Assembly (NCBI GenBank): GCA_037576215.1
Contig: JBANDB010000014.1
Span: forward strand, 1,550,001 to 1,614,000
Length of the DNA stretch: 64,000 nucleotides
DNA from: Armillaria gallica
Lineage: Eukaryota; Basidiomycota; Agaricomycetes; Agaricales; Physalacriaceae
Reading direction: 5' to 3'
A program made the position numbers and the translations under genes. The notes under the pieces were generated by a model, which saw only the letters and a program-made list of their open reading frames with translations, was not told the origin of the DNA and did no database searches. Below are positions 47,120 through 57,932 of this stretch, one piece after another (position 1 is the first letter of the stretch; each line of letters opens with the position of its first letter).

Positions 47120-48318
47120 TTCTGTTGGATGGGATGTAGCAGAGATGTGTGGATAAAGCAGTGAGGAAGGTTATTGACAGAAAATTTCATTTTTGTTTGG
47201 ACTGTCTGTAGATAGGACATGCCATGTCTATTTGCAAAAAAAAAAACAGGTAATCTTGTAATGTTACTCATGTTACTGTGATATTCTCAGTGACATATAT
47301 CACACACAGACCGTTTTAGACAAAAAATTCAGAATATGCCTTTATGAGCCAACCGGCGATGTAAACACATGCTTAACTTATTCTCAGCCTTTTTATACAA
47401 AGGGATTTCATATTTGAGCATCTCTGAAGTATGCTTAATGGCCAGATGGTCCACTATGAGCTCTTTTTAATTTCAGCACCTTTCTAAATAGTACAAAAAG
47501 ATTTTTTACTGAAACACACTGATGCATTGGCAGCAAATCTGTTGCATAGAATGCAAGTATCATTATCATATTCAACATTAAATTTTACTAGAACAGTGCC
47601 TAAGCACTAGTGGATGAGTTCTGTCAATATGTACAAACCAATAGTGATGTACAGAAGACCGGTGGATCACTGTATCCTTGTACCAGAGAACAGACATCAT
47701 CTCTATGTTTCCAATATGCAGAGTTGGTGTATGCTGCTCAACCTAGATAGGATTTGTTTCCATCAATTTGTCTCTCTGCTGATCCTCATTGGTTAGATTT
47801 GACACTGGCACTGGGAATGCAGAATTTGGCTTCATATGCATCTCTTGCTCTTTCAAAACTTCCCATCCCATCAGTATTGATGCTGGCACAATGTTGGTTT
47901 GCCTATATTAATCTGGACTCATGTTATGTATTATTAAGATGTATTGACATTCAGCAAACAAGGATTTTGCCAAACTAACCATCCCTGCATAGCTACAGAT
48001 TTCTGTGTACACATCTTCTCAAGCATATCTATAGATGGTACAGTTTTTAGTTGTTCTCTCATTGTCTATACTAATATCTTGCAGATTTCCTTTGGGCAAG
48101 CTGACATTTCCAGTGGGCAGGAAAGGGTGTTATTAGTTGATAGCAACTCAGCTTAGCTAGGTAAGGTTCACTCTGATCAATTATTCTCTGAGACTGACAT
48201 TTGAAAAAAGAGTGGACAGATATTGCCACAAATACTGGGTGAACATGTAAGATGACAGATTTTTTTTTGATTCCAAATGGTTTATCATGAGGAACATCAG
48301 CAGTCTACCTTCAGAAAT
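47120..48318. other. No gene seen; contains repeat R1 copy 2
   Basis: AT-rich. An A11 run sits at about 47238. Short plus-strand frames (47614-48156) look weakly protein-like but carry no motif. The last part, 48079-48230, matches repeat R1 at 43952. Confidence 0.4.
48079..48230 (+). repeat. Dispersed repeat R1, copy 2
   Basis: Same orientation and block order as 43952-44100, about 65 % identical by eye. It ends close to the decayed 3' end of LTR copy d. Confidence 0.5.
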
Positions 48319-48782
48319 CAAATAGACAAGGATAATTTACATAAGCAGAGGTCTATAGAGTGTATGGGGTTTGGCAAAGCTATTAACAATGTCACTTTTG
48401 AGCTAAAGCCCTGAAGTCAGATTGCAGAGCAGAGTCCATGGAGAGCAAAGATTAAATAAGAAGTTTTAGAGGTAGTCTAATAGAGTAGGGGCTGCAGACT
48501 TGAAAGCAATAAATTAGACTTAGAGTCGATAAGAGATTTGGCTAAACCAGGTTGATATTCAAACTGAGTATCTACAAGTAATTCTACAGTATATATATGA
48601 GTAGATAAATCTGAGTTGGAGTTTGATGGAATCTGATGGAGGTCTGTTCATTACCAAATTTAGATTTTAGATTTAATATATGAAATAGTAAAATAAAATA
48701 TTAATAGAGCAGAGTAATGGTAAGCAGCTGGAGGCCATAGAGGTCTGATGATGTGAACTGTTGAGGTGATGTCCATGTAACA
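48319..48782 (-). repeat. LTR family A, copy d (3' LTR, end lost)
   Basis: In minus orientation it starts TGTTACATGGACATC at 48782 and fades out near 48319, within the block that reads CTATTTGGCACATC in other copies. About 464 bp, shorter because of deletions and a missing end. A polypurine tract lies directly before it, so it is a 3' LTR whose element body would lie at higher coordinates; no pol sequence is recognisable there. Confidence 0.8.
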
Positions 48783-48801
48783 GTATCTCTCCCCCTTTAG
48801 C
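48783..48801 (-). other. Polypurine tract before LTR copy d
   Basis: Minus strand GCTAAAGGGGGAGAGATAC, the same tract as at 35845-35859, directly in front of the LTR start. Confidence 0.72.
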
Positions 48802-51347
48802 ATTTATGTCCTCCAAAGTGTTGTGTCAATTCAGGTACACAACACACACCTATCACAAAGATAGTGTATTGTGGTCTTCCAGTAAGGGAAGTTTCTACAT
48901 CTTAACTAAAGATAGTGCTGTGTATGTCTCAAAACATGCTGCATACATTCACAAGTGGAAGAAATTATTGCAGAAGGAAAAGAAGACACAAAAGGGAAAA
49001 GACATTATAAATATGACAAATGAGCATATCATGTAACCTGTACAGAGTAACAGTTGATATTTCTCAGAGGGCTATCAATATATTTTTTATACTGTGCATT
49101 CATTAGTTAGATTAGGGTCAGCTATTCTCACCTAGTTGTCAGAGATGTCACATGTCAGAACACATTGTCACAAATAATAAACAGTAATTTTGAGTTTATA
49201 TTTATAGGTGTTTGTAATGAATATATGTACTTCAAACCTAAAAAAATCAACTCTAATACAGACCACCATCTCTAAATGTTATCACTAGTAGCATGTATTT
49301 ATATCAGTCATGAATTCTTTAAAAGTGAATCTATGGTCTTGGTATCTATACTGATGTCAACTTTCTGCTTTTCAGTCCTTTTTGCAGAACAGGTGGAACT
49401 CCTACAATCATTTGGGCAAGGATACCATCAGGTGTTGATTTGTGAGATAGTAAAAATGTGAAAAACAGAAAAATATATTTAGTAAACACTGCAAATATTA
49501 TCTCCAGTAAGATACATATGACTTTAAAACTAAATGTCAGTGGCAATTAGAGCCATAGATTGAAAGAAATCAGATTGCAAATCTTCTAAGTATTATAGCA
49601 GTGTAGCAAAGTGTGTGCTTCAGCAAGTCACTCTTTAATTGGCTTCGTGTATATTTTTAAGATTTGCTTAGAGGCTTTTTTGCTTGCATACTGGTGGTAG
49701 AGATATTGAGCATTGCTGAAGCTACTGATATTCTTGCCAAGTGCTATTTAACTGACTCTGTGGTTAAGGTAACCTGGATGCTTCCTAGATTTGATTCTGT
49801 TACTAAAGCCATGACTTTTGGGAAAATAACAGATGAATCTATTACAAAAGCTTACTCATTGAACACAATTTTTATAAATATATCGATACCCCTTTGGAAG
49901 ACATCAACTCTTAACTTTTAGATACCTGACATACTCTTATTATTATCTAATTGATTTGCATATCTAATTCTTGGGACAAAAAAAGAGAAACAAGAACATT
50001 ATTATATACATACTCAACCTAAGTCTTGGGCCACCATCACAAGCCCAGATAGTTTGCTTATATGATGTGGGACATTGTATTTTATAATTGGAAATGAGAT
50101 AAGATATACCAATAGATTTGTGATATTAAACAGTACAATCATTGTTTATTACACTAGGGTATGTATACATAGACATAGTTAGATTATAGATGACACTGAG
50201 AAATGCTAACTAATCACTGTATTTATGGGTTGTACTTGCTGTTTCCTATGGTGCTTCCTGCCTATGGCCCTCTTGTATACAGGTTCTTCTTTATTATTTA
50301 CTCCTACCCTCTTTATAGGAATCAATTTTCTCTTACCACTATTGCTATTGCACCCAAAATGCTCTTTTATTCTCTAATCTGGCACCTAGTTCTCAAGTTG
50401 CCAGACAGTTTCCTGCAGGCAAAATAGGATAAATAAACAGTGCCTTAGAGTTGTTGGATCTCTGAGTTTCATGATGGATAGAGTTCACTTTGTGAGCTTG
50501 TGATGCAAGCTTGAGGCAATGGAGAAGCATATGTCACCTGAAGCATATTTTAAGAGCAGTGTTAGTTTGAATGTTTGATAATTGTGAAAGATATACAACA
50601 GAATCACCTTCAAATTGAGAAAATAGATAATGCCCACTTTTATATGAGCCAGAGAGAAAGGTGGCTATTATAGGGAAATTCTTGCTGTTGTTATGCAGGC
50701 TGACCTGCAATTTAAATACAAATGCCTGTCCAAGGAACTCACTTTTGTTCTCCTGAACCCACTTGCCTACATCAAAGATGATATTCTATGCTATGCATGG
50801 TATATTTCTGTTTATCACCAGGGTCTAGGTTTGTCTTGTTTTGCCTGTAGGTGCACCCATCCAGCATGGCAAATGTGTTTATTTTAGTTTTGAAGATCTC
50901 GGCTTCAGTGACATCCTTAATAAAGAGTGTCTTGTGCCTCTTTGCATGCTTGTTTGTGCTAGGACAAGTATGATGTGTGTATATTTGCAGGCTTTGATGG
51001 TAATCATCCATGATATATTCCTATTTCAAACAAAGATCAAAGATCAATTACTGATTGATATCAAAACTTATACCATTAGACCATCTTGCACCATCTTCAC
51101 ACTATTTGCCTGTGCATCATTAAGTGATTTTTGTAAGTGGAAATCTTTATAGATTTCACTGATGGGCCTAATATCAGAGTGCTACAATAATTGTATCAGA
51201 CATAGATTTGAAATTACAATTGAACTTTACTTTGGAAAAGTCTATCCTTCTGGAGGCCATGATGTCCACTAGAACATGGCCATTCTCATCAATGATCTAG
51301 TTAAGATTGAAATCAGCAGCCTCTTTTCCAGGGAGGCACAAATGCCC
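48802..51347. other. No gene seen; holds repeat R2 copy 1
   Basis: AT-rich with short open frames (49664-49921, 50203-50427, 50841-51152) that show no motif. The stretch 49488-49621 is duplicated at 52240-52393. Sequence right next to LTR d resembles the end of a Gypsy polyprotein only in its last 40 bases. Confidence 0.4.
49488..49621 (+). repeat. Direct repeat R2, copy 1
   Basis: Matches 52240-52393 in the same orientation: CTGCAAATAT(T/C)ATCTCC, then GTAAGATA(C/T)ATATGACTT, AAAACTAAAT(G/A)TCAGTGGC and GAAATCAGATTG. By eye about 88 % identical; most differences are transitions. The right copy has a short duplication of CTCT. Confidence 0.72.
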
Positions 51348-51350
51348 TTG

Positions 51351-51874
51351 CACTGCATGCACTGCATGACAGTCTTAATAATTGAGCCTTGAATATTGAA
51401 TATGAACAATATTTATTTTGAGTTATTTTCTTGCCTAATATATTGAAAAAATAAGTTAAATATCTTCTCAATATCTTCGATTTTATACAGTTTTGAGGCA
51501 ATTTTCACAAATATAAAAAAGGTACTAAGAAAAGCTTTTACCTATTTTAAGCTCAAATATAATAAAAATAAATATCTTTCGAACTTGATATTTAAGCCTC
51601 ATTTATTAAAGCCATCATGCAGTAATGATGGCTTCAATAAATGAGACTTAAATATTGAGTTCATATTTTTATCATATTTGAGCCTAAAATAAGTAAAAGC
51701 TTTTGCTTATATCTTGTTTATATTTGTAAAAGTTGCCTCAAAACTGTATAAAATCTCAAATATTAAAAAGATATTATATGTATTTCTTCAATATATTAGG
51801 CAGGAAAGTGATTGAAAATAAATATTGTTCAAATTCAAAATTTGAGGGTCAATTATTGAGGCCATCATACAGTG
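51351..51874. mobile_element. CACTG-ended MITE, copy 2: 524-bp near-perfect palindrome
   Basis: Exact TTG duplications flank it (51348-51350 and 51875-51877). Each half is a MITE arm. The left arm begins CACTGCATG and runs ...AATTGAGCCTTGAATATTGA..., and the right half is its inverted copy. At the centre (about 51611-51622) two element ends meet as GCCATCATGCAGTAATGATG, so it looks like two copies joined head to head. The left end also has a tandem CACTGCATG. The transcript or single strand could form a hairpin of about 250 bp. Confidence 0.82.
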
Positions 51875-51877
51875 TTG

Positions 51878-53919
51878 AGTCAATTTATATTAGGCTTTGT
51901 GGTTGTGAGGTTCTCCAGCATAGTTAAGATCTGAAATACTTAAATATGATTCAAGTAAACTTGGATGTGTCCCTTGAAAGCCTGCTCCATCTTGCAGAGA
52001 ATTGCCTCTTCAGAGGAACATTTTTTCGTGCAAGGATAGCCTGGGTCTCTCTCTTTAGGAAAAGTGAGGAGAGGAACTGATGTCTATCATAATGTTAGTA
52101 CTAGATACATAGGGCACTATCTGTTTACTTGCTTGAAATTTAGTATAGAAATTCAAGTTTGAAAATTTTTAATTTCATTTAAGGCAACTCTGCAGCCACA
52201 TGTCCACTTGCCATATTTGGATGGCATTCATAGTGTATGATTTAACAAATGCTGCAAATATCATCTCCTCTCTAGTAAGATATATATGACTTCAAAACTA
52301 AATATCAGTGGCAATTAGAACTATAGATTAAAAGAAATCAGATTGGAAATCTTTCAAGTATTGTGGCAGTGCAGCAAAGTATGTGCTTTATTATCAACTT
52401 GAGATAGGCAGCAACAGCATAAACTCTGCAAACAAGAAATAGATGGTTGATGGCACTCATGCCATTATAGGACTTCAACAGCAAGAGTATACAATGATAT
52501 CAGCAGTTAGACTTAGGCTTTCTATGCATGGGTCCAACAGGTAGAAGTAGAAGGAAGCTACCAGGGTCAGATGGTCATAAATGAGAGTATGGTATTCCAC
52601 AGAGTGAGATACGATAATAGACTGTTGTACAATAATTATATAGAAAATGAGATAAGGATGTTGAGAAAAGATAGATGGTTTCAATTATCAAAAAAATGAT
52701 GTACATTTGTGAGGCACAGTGTATGGGCTACAGACACTCAAGGACGGTAGCATTCAGCAAGGAAGATGTTTATAAGAGTAGCTATGTGGCCATCTACTTG
52801 GAAAATGGCACTGAATACACAGGGATATGTGGCAGAAGTGAGGACACTCTAGTTCACAGGACTGACTAAGATGAATGAATATACATTGGGAGCAAGCTGA
52901 ATCAATCTGCACTATAACTCCATCCTGACTGTTGTTGAAATGTCTCCCAGCTAGGTGTTCCTGTCTATCTCCTCACTATAGCTGTTGTTAAAGTGGTTCC
53001 TCTGGCCCTCAGATAGGTGTTCTCCATTCATCTTCCTCTTTCTCTATAACTATCTCAGTGGATGATTGATTAATCTCTAACTCTGGTGATGGGATATAGA
53101 TACAGGGCTCCGATGACCACAGACTGTTAAACATATCAAGTCACCATTCTCATTAGATTTGAATGATATGGTCTTCTTCCAAAAGAGCAAATCCTGCATG
53201 TATAAACTAAAGCCCAAAGTGTTATATATTTTATTTCAAATTGAAAATATATGGATTTATCTCAGCCACACTGCTCTCTTCATGCAGCTTTGGATCAAAG
53301 CTAGGAAAGATATAAAGGAAACAGGCAATTATGGAAAAGAGCCAATCATTGTGACCAGAATGAGGCAATCATTTATAATCTATAAAGTGTTTGAAAACCA
53401 TTGGTATTTATTTGAGTCAAAAAACTGTGATAGAGATTTGTCAATTTACTTATGTGGAGTCATACTGGCATTTCACCAATTTCTTAATCATGTCAATAAT
53501 GATTATTAAAGTCAGATTGAGATTCAATATTTTAGCTGGTATTTAGCTGTACAGTTATTTGCTATATTCAGGCACCATAGTAGTGGTCCAACATCAACAT
53601 CATTACTATGAGAATTTTAGGGAAAAGTCTGCTGGTGTTATACTGGTGTTAATAAGCAAAGGAAACTGCATGTTTAGAGAATAATTTTGGAAACTGTGAT
53701 TTGTATAACAGGTGCAATTTGATAAAGTCTTGGTGATATTAATACTTCATAGAACTTGCAGAGGAAAAGCTTTAATGTTTCTGGCAATAATAGCAGAGCA
53801 CTTTCAATATTATATATAGCATGTATGGGAGTAGGATTATACATGTGAGACTTGGGATATTGCTGTAATATAGAAACAAATGAAATGATATGCTACCTAA
53901 GCTTTAGAAGGATTGCAAA
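51878..53919. other. No gene recognised; holds repeat R2 copy 2
   Basis: Mostly AT-rich. A 116-codon plus-strand frame at 53159-53509 is uninterrupted but has no recognisable motif (KPKVLYILFQIENIWIYLSH), and its hydrophobic, AT-driven composition makes it doubtful. Confidence 0.4.
52240..52393 (+). repeat. Direct repeat R2, copy 2
   Basis: Second copy of the repeat at 49488-49621. The two are 2.6 kb apart in direct orientation. Whether they are the LTRs of one old element or dispersed copies cannot be decided from two examples. Confidence 0.72.
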
Positions 53920-54271
53920 TAAACACTTGTACAAAGTCATACACATCTGTTTCATCTACTGTTTTCATTACCCTCAGCAGAAACTGATGGTTGACAGTGG
54001 TATTGGTCTGAATATGTTCTAAAAGATAGTATATGTCACTGTTGACCTCTGGATACTCAGGCTCCTCCTCCAGATCAGCTCTACCATCTTCAACAGTGTT
54101 GCAGAATGCTATGACCTAGATTAGCTTCTGTATGGCAGATTCTATATCCTCTTTGAGGAGAGTGAGTATCTTCCTGAATGGCTTGCTATGCTTAGGTGCC
54201 TTTAGACTAGTAGATAGCTGCCAAAATGGGTCAAGCAATAGTGCTGTTCCAAATTGTGTGACATGTCAGAT
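53920..54271 (-). pseudogene. Unidentified coding island, one stop
   Basis: From about 54271 the minus strand reads FGTALLLDPFWQLSTSLKAP, KHSKPFRKILTLLKEDIESA, then a TAG at about 54118 (probably Gln), VIAFCNTVEDGRADLEEEPE and YPEVNSDIYYLLEHIQTNTT, ending NHQFLLRVMKTVDETDVYDF and a stop near 53922. About 115 codons with a single transition-type stop is far more than chance in such AT-rich DNA, so this was a real gene. A C/T-rich tract ending in AG upstream may be an acceptor site. I do not recognise the protein; it is helical and acidic. Confidence 0.45.
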
Positions 54272-55420
54272 ACAAGTAAAATAAAAAAAGAGATACTCTA
54301 CACACAATCCTGTACAGCCAATCATCACCAGACAAAATTGATATAGGACCTTGTGCTATCATTGTTGTGCAGTGAGAGAAGTAGCTATATTCAAATGATG
54401 ATCAGAATACTGGTAAACATACTTTTAAGGCTCACCAAGTTTCATAGCCTGATATGTTCCTGCACTTGTAGTCTTCTTGATATTTCTTCAGCTTGTTGGG
54501 AGTGGTTTCAGCACCTTACCACCTAGTGGGAATTCAAGGCTATTCAAAACTTGCCCATAGCTTTTCTGTTGAGTTTCTCAAAGCATTAGTTAAAGTGTTG
54601 GTATTTATGGCCTCTGGAGATAATATTTTTCATAACTCTTAATGCTCATGGTGTAGTTTAAACACTGTATCCTGTGTTTCAGTAATAATTGACATATAAT
54701 TTAGATAATCCCACATTGAATTTTAATTGTTTTATTGAGAGGGCACAGGAGCTTGAGCACTTGCTCATTGAAAGTGATGTTCTCCTCAGAATTTGGGACA
54801 TCATGTATTAGAATACTCTGTGTCTTGAGGATGGCTTGTAGTTCTTAAGATGGTAGGAGAATATGATTGTTGTGTATCTTGGTGTAGAGTGCAGTTCAAC
54901 CACTGTCCAGAAGCTCTTGGAGTAAAAGTCCAGTCTCTGCATTGTACATAGGGCTCCAACTATTTAGTTTCTGTTTGCTGGTCAGGGCAAAATAAATGGA
55001 AATAGTAAATAACATTTTATAAACTATTTATAAACTGTTGTAAAGGGTTGTGTCACATGATTTAATACAGATATCAATCCAGAGATACTCTGAGCATTGG
55101 ATACTAGCGGTCGTCAGTCGATGACTTTGATACCTTGCTTGAGCGGTGTTCATGCCTTTCTCTTTCGAGTATGATAATTTGATTTTATAGATCAACAATA
55201 TGCTACCAATATCTGAGAACAGAATTTCACAAGATATGAAGAAGGGAGTGTGGTACTTATATGATTTGAGCATATCATTCCAGCTGGAGAGAACTTGGAG
55301 AGAAGCAGTACTGGATGCACTCACTCTCCAAAGTGGGCTTCATCATGTTCACCAAAAACTGATAGGATTCCTGGTACACCGCAATCACGGTGAAGCCGTG
55401 ATCAGCACTTGAGCTTGTAT
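54272..55420 (-). other. Possible upstream exons of the 53920 island
   Basis: Minus-strand fragments at 55420-55030 look protein-like in two frames (VIAVYQESYQFLVNMMKPTL, and LEREGHEHRSSKVSKSSTDD) and may be earlier exons. Between them and 54271 the sequence is AT-rich with many stops. No motif. Confidence 0.28.
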
Positions 55421-56513
55421 AAATCTCTCAAAATCACCCAGCATTTCACTGTATCAATATGAGGCAAGAACGCAATGTGCAGCTTATTTTTGAGTTGATT
55501 GGGCACCATGTAAAGATTCCTGATTATAATGAACTCAACGGAAAACCGATCTGACTTAATAGACTTGTACATATCATCTATAGGTACTCTAAAATAAATC
55601 TACAGGAGGAACATGTAGTCAATGCAGCCTGTAGGAGGTCGACATTTATGAAAGTTGCACTTCTGACCAGAGTTGTACTTCCCATCGATCAATAGTAACT
55701 TGAGTGGTATTTGTCATGACAGTGCATGATGGAGTATTACACTGCTATTACATCACATCATGTGATAATTTACACTTAGTAATCACAGATTTTAGACCCA
55801 CAGAGACCTTGACAAGCAAGGTAATATAATCTGTAGGTTCTATATGCTCGTAAATATTATATTTTCACTCATTCTGATGTTAAAAATGTCCATAAAAGAG
55901 CATATATGAGGAACCAACAAGCAGTTGTGACACTTCTGTCACACAGATTGTGCTGTGCCAAATTGTTGAAGAAGCACATGTTTATATGTGGGCATAGACT
56001 TTGAGATTGCTTCAAGATATCATGTCTTCATTCTCTCTCATTCTCTTTCTACCAATATCCTTATATTCCAAGGCTATTGAAACATTACTTTTAACTGCTC
56101 AGATGGTATGTGATCCTGAAACCCTTTATCATTTGGTTTACCCTTTGTTTACTGTTTGTGGCCCCTCTCAAAAATAAAATGGTAAAATAAATGATTTAAA
56201 CAGTTTGTAAACTATTCCAAATGAAAATGGTTGGAGCCCTAATTATACACCTTTAGGATTCTTTAGATGTAGGTGGTAGAAAGAAAGCCATGTGGTACCA
56301 ATCATGTGATTTTATATTGACCAATGGTCTGCATTGGTTGATCACTACAGGGGCTTTTATACTTTCTGACAGAGTAAGAGTATATCATTGTAATATACTC
56401 AATCTGGTCTAATTCCTGTTTATGACCAATAAAACCACTTTTCAGGAAAATATCCCTATTCACAAGTCTGTTCTTTCTTTTCTTTGCACTGTTCTCCATC
56501 TGACTTCTGCTCT
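55421..56513. other. No gene seen
   Basis: AT-rich sequence. A CAGTGCATGATGG at about 55720 differs by one base from the end of the CACTG MITE family but has no partner. Confidence 0.4.
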
Positions 56514-56691
56514 CACTGCATGATAGTATCTTTTTTATATTTGTGAAAATTGCCTCAAAACTGTATAAAATCTTAAATATTGAGAAGATATTTAACTTAT
56601 TTCTTCAATATATTAGGCAAGAAAATAGCTGAAAATAAATATTGTTCAAATTTAATATTCAAGGCTCAATTATTAAAACCATCATGCAGTG
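56514..56691. mobile_element. CACTG-ended MITE, copy 3 (178 bp)
   Basis: Ends CACTGCATGATAG (left) and CACTGCATGATGG (right, reverse complement), with an exact TCT duplication (56511-56513 and 56692-56694). The inside matches the right half of the 51351-51874 palindrome (TTGCCTCAAAACTGTATAAA, then TTCTTCAATATATTAGGCA), so it is a shortened copy. Confidence 0.85.
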
Positions 56692-56694
56692 TCT

Positions 56695-57404
56695 AGGCTG
56701 ATACATCACAATGGACTTAGTAATGAAAATGGCAACAAGGCAAATTTAGTTTTACTTCTCTATACGTTGACAATCTTAAGTCTCCTAGCAGATTTTCTGA
56801 TCTCACCATTCACCTTCAAGATTATAGTTGTATATTTTAAAATTCAGGAAATGCTGTTGTCTCAGATTTTATAATATTCTGCTTACACTAAATATAACTT
56901 CAGGCTAATGTATGAGAGTCTATGGCACTGGATCTCTCTTTGAGCATCAGGCAGTATACCTTGTTCATTGGAGTGCTAACATTTGTACAGTGATAATGTT
57001 TGATCACCCAGAAGCCAAAGCCATGGTCACCTGAATAGACTTTGAGAGTCCTGTTGTATGAAAAAGTATAAGCATCAACTTAAACACTGTAAACATCAGC
57101 TGATGATACCAGTGTAGATCTGTGGATAGTCTATTCCTGCTGATAGCTTGTTCCACAGTATTTCATCCAATGGGCATGTATGAGACAATTATTATATATA
57201 CCCACCAGCCCAAGCTTAGGATACCATTATGGGATGCTGCAGCCATGCATCACACTAAACTCTGCTGGAAATGGAGGCAGCAGTGAGGGAGGATAATAAG
57301 CAAGAATATTTTATCAAGGTGATGATACAAACAAAAGTCTTATGCCAAGGTATGTTCACAGAGTGTTTTCGTTTCATTCTCTTTTTGACCTTGTGCTCAC
57401 AGGG
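56695..57404. other. No gene seen
   Basis: AT-rich sequence up to the Copia target site. Short open frames only. Confidence 0.4.
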
Positions 57405-57409
57405 AGTAT

Positions 57410-57645
57410 TGTTGACCGTAGGGTCATTGACTTGTTCAGTTACGCGTTTGTGTTGGCATATTTACCTACAACTTTCTATGTACTCATATTGCCGCTTCTG
57501 GTGTCCTAGCTCCTCAGTTGCTTTCCCCATTCTCGGTGCACTGAGAAGGTCCATATTTTTCCTTTATCTACCAGTACTACTTAACACTCACACTACTATC
57601 TAGTTACTGACTCATGTCTTTGTACTACAGGCCCTTAGGTCTACA
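57410..57645 (+). repeat. Copia 5' LTR
   Basis: 236 bp, TGTTGACCGTAGG... to ...TTAGGTCTACA. It differs from the 3' LTR at 12 positions without any indel. All 12 are transitions; 7 involve a CpG that became TpG or CpA in one copy. Six of those seven decayed in this LTR. Confidence 0.96.
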
Positions 57646-57660
57646 GGTTATGGGTACTTA
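57646..57660 (+). other. Copia primer-binding site candidate
   Basis: GGTTATGGGTACTTA directly follows the 5' LTR. The first nine bases, GGTTATGGG, can pair with the anticodon-loop part of initiator tRNA-Met, the half-tRNA priming known from Drosophila copia and relatives. The match ends after nine bases, so the assignment is likely but not proven. Confidence 0.6.
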
Positions 57661-57932
57661 ATTGGCCTAGCCTTGGTACAATGACCCGCTGAGCTCTTGC
57701 AACTCACTTTCTGTCCTTTCTCAGCTCTCCGCCACTGTCCCCAGGCATTTTTCCATGCCACATCACCACTCTCCAGGCTGTCCACCTGGTATCCTTTGCA
57801 GAATCTCCCTCTGCATCATCATCCATGCTCATTTCCTCGAACACGACGACACAGCTGTCCACTGTACACGTGCGTCGACCACGTTCAGAATTTGTCACTG
57901 ATCACGAACATACCCGATTCCACAGAACAAAA

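Noticed and set aside
44737..47320. Inverted repeats for the second pogo-like element (GTTACTCAGT and TCACTGAGA candidates)
   Set aside because: They do not align beyond a few bases and no TA-flanked pair could be defined.
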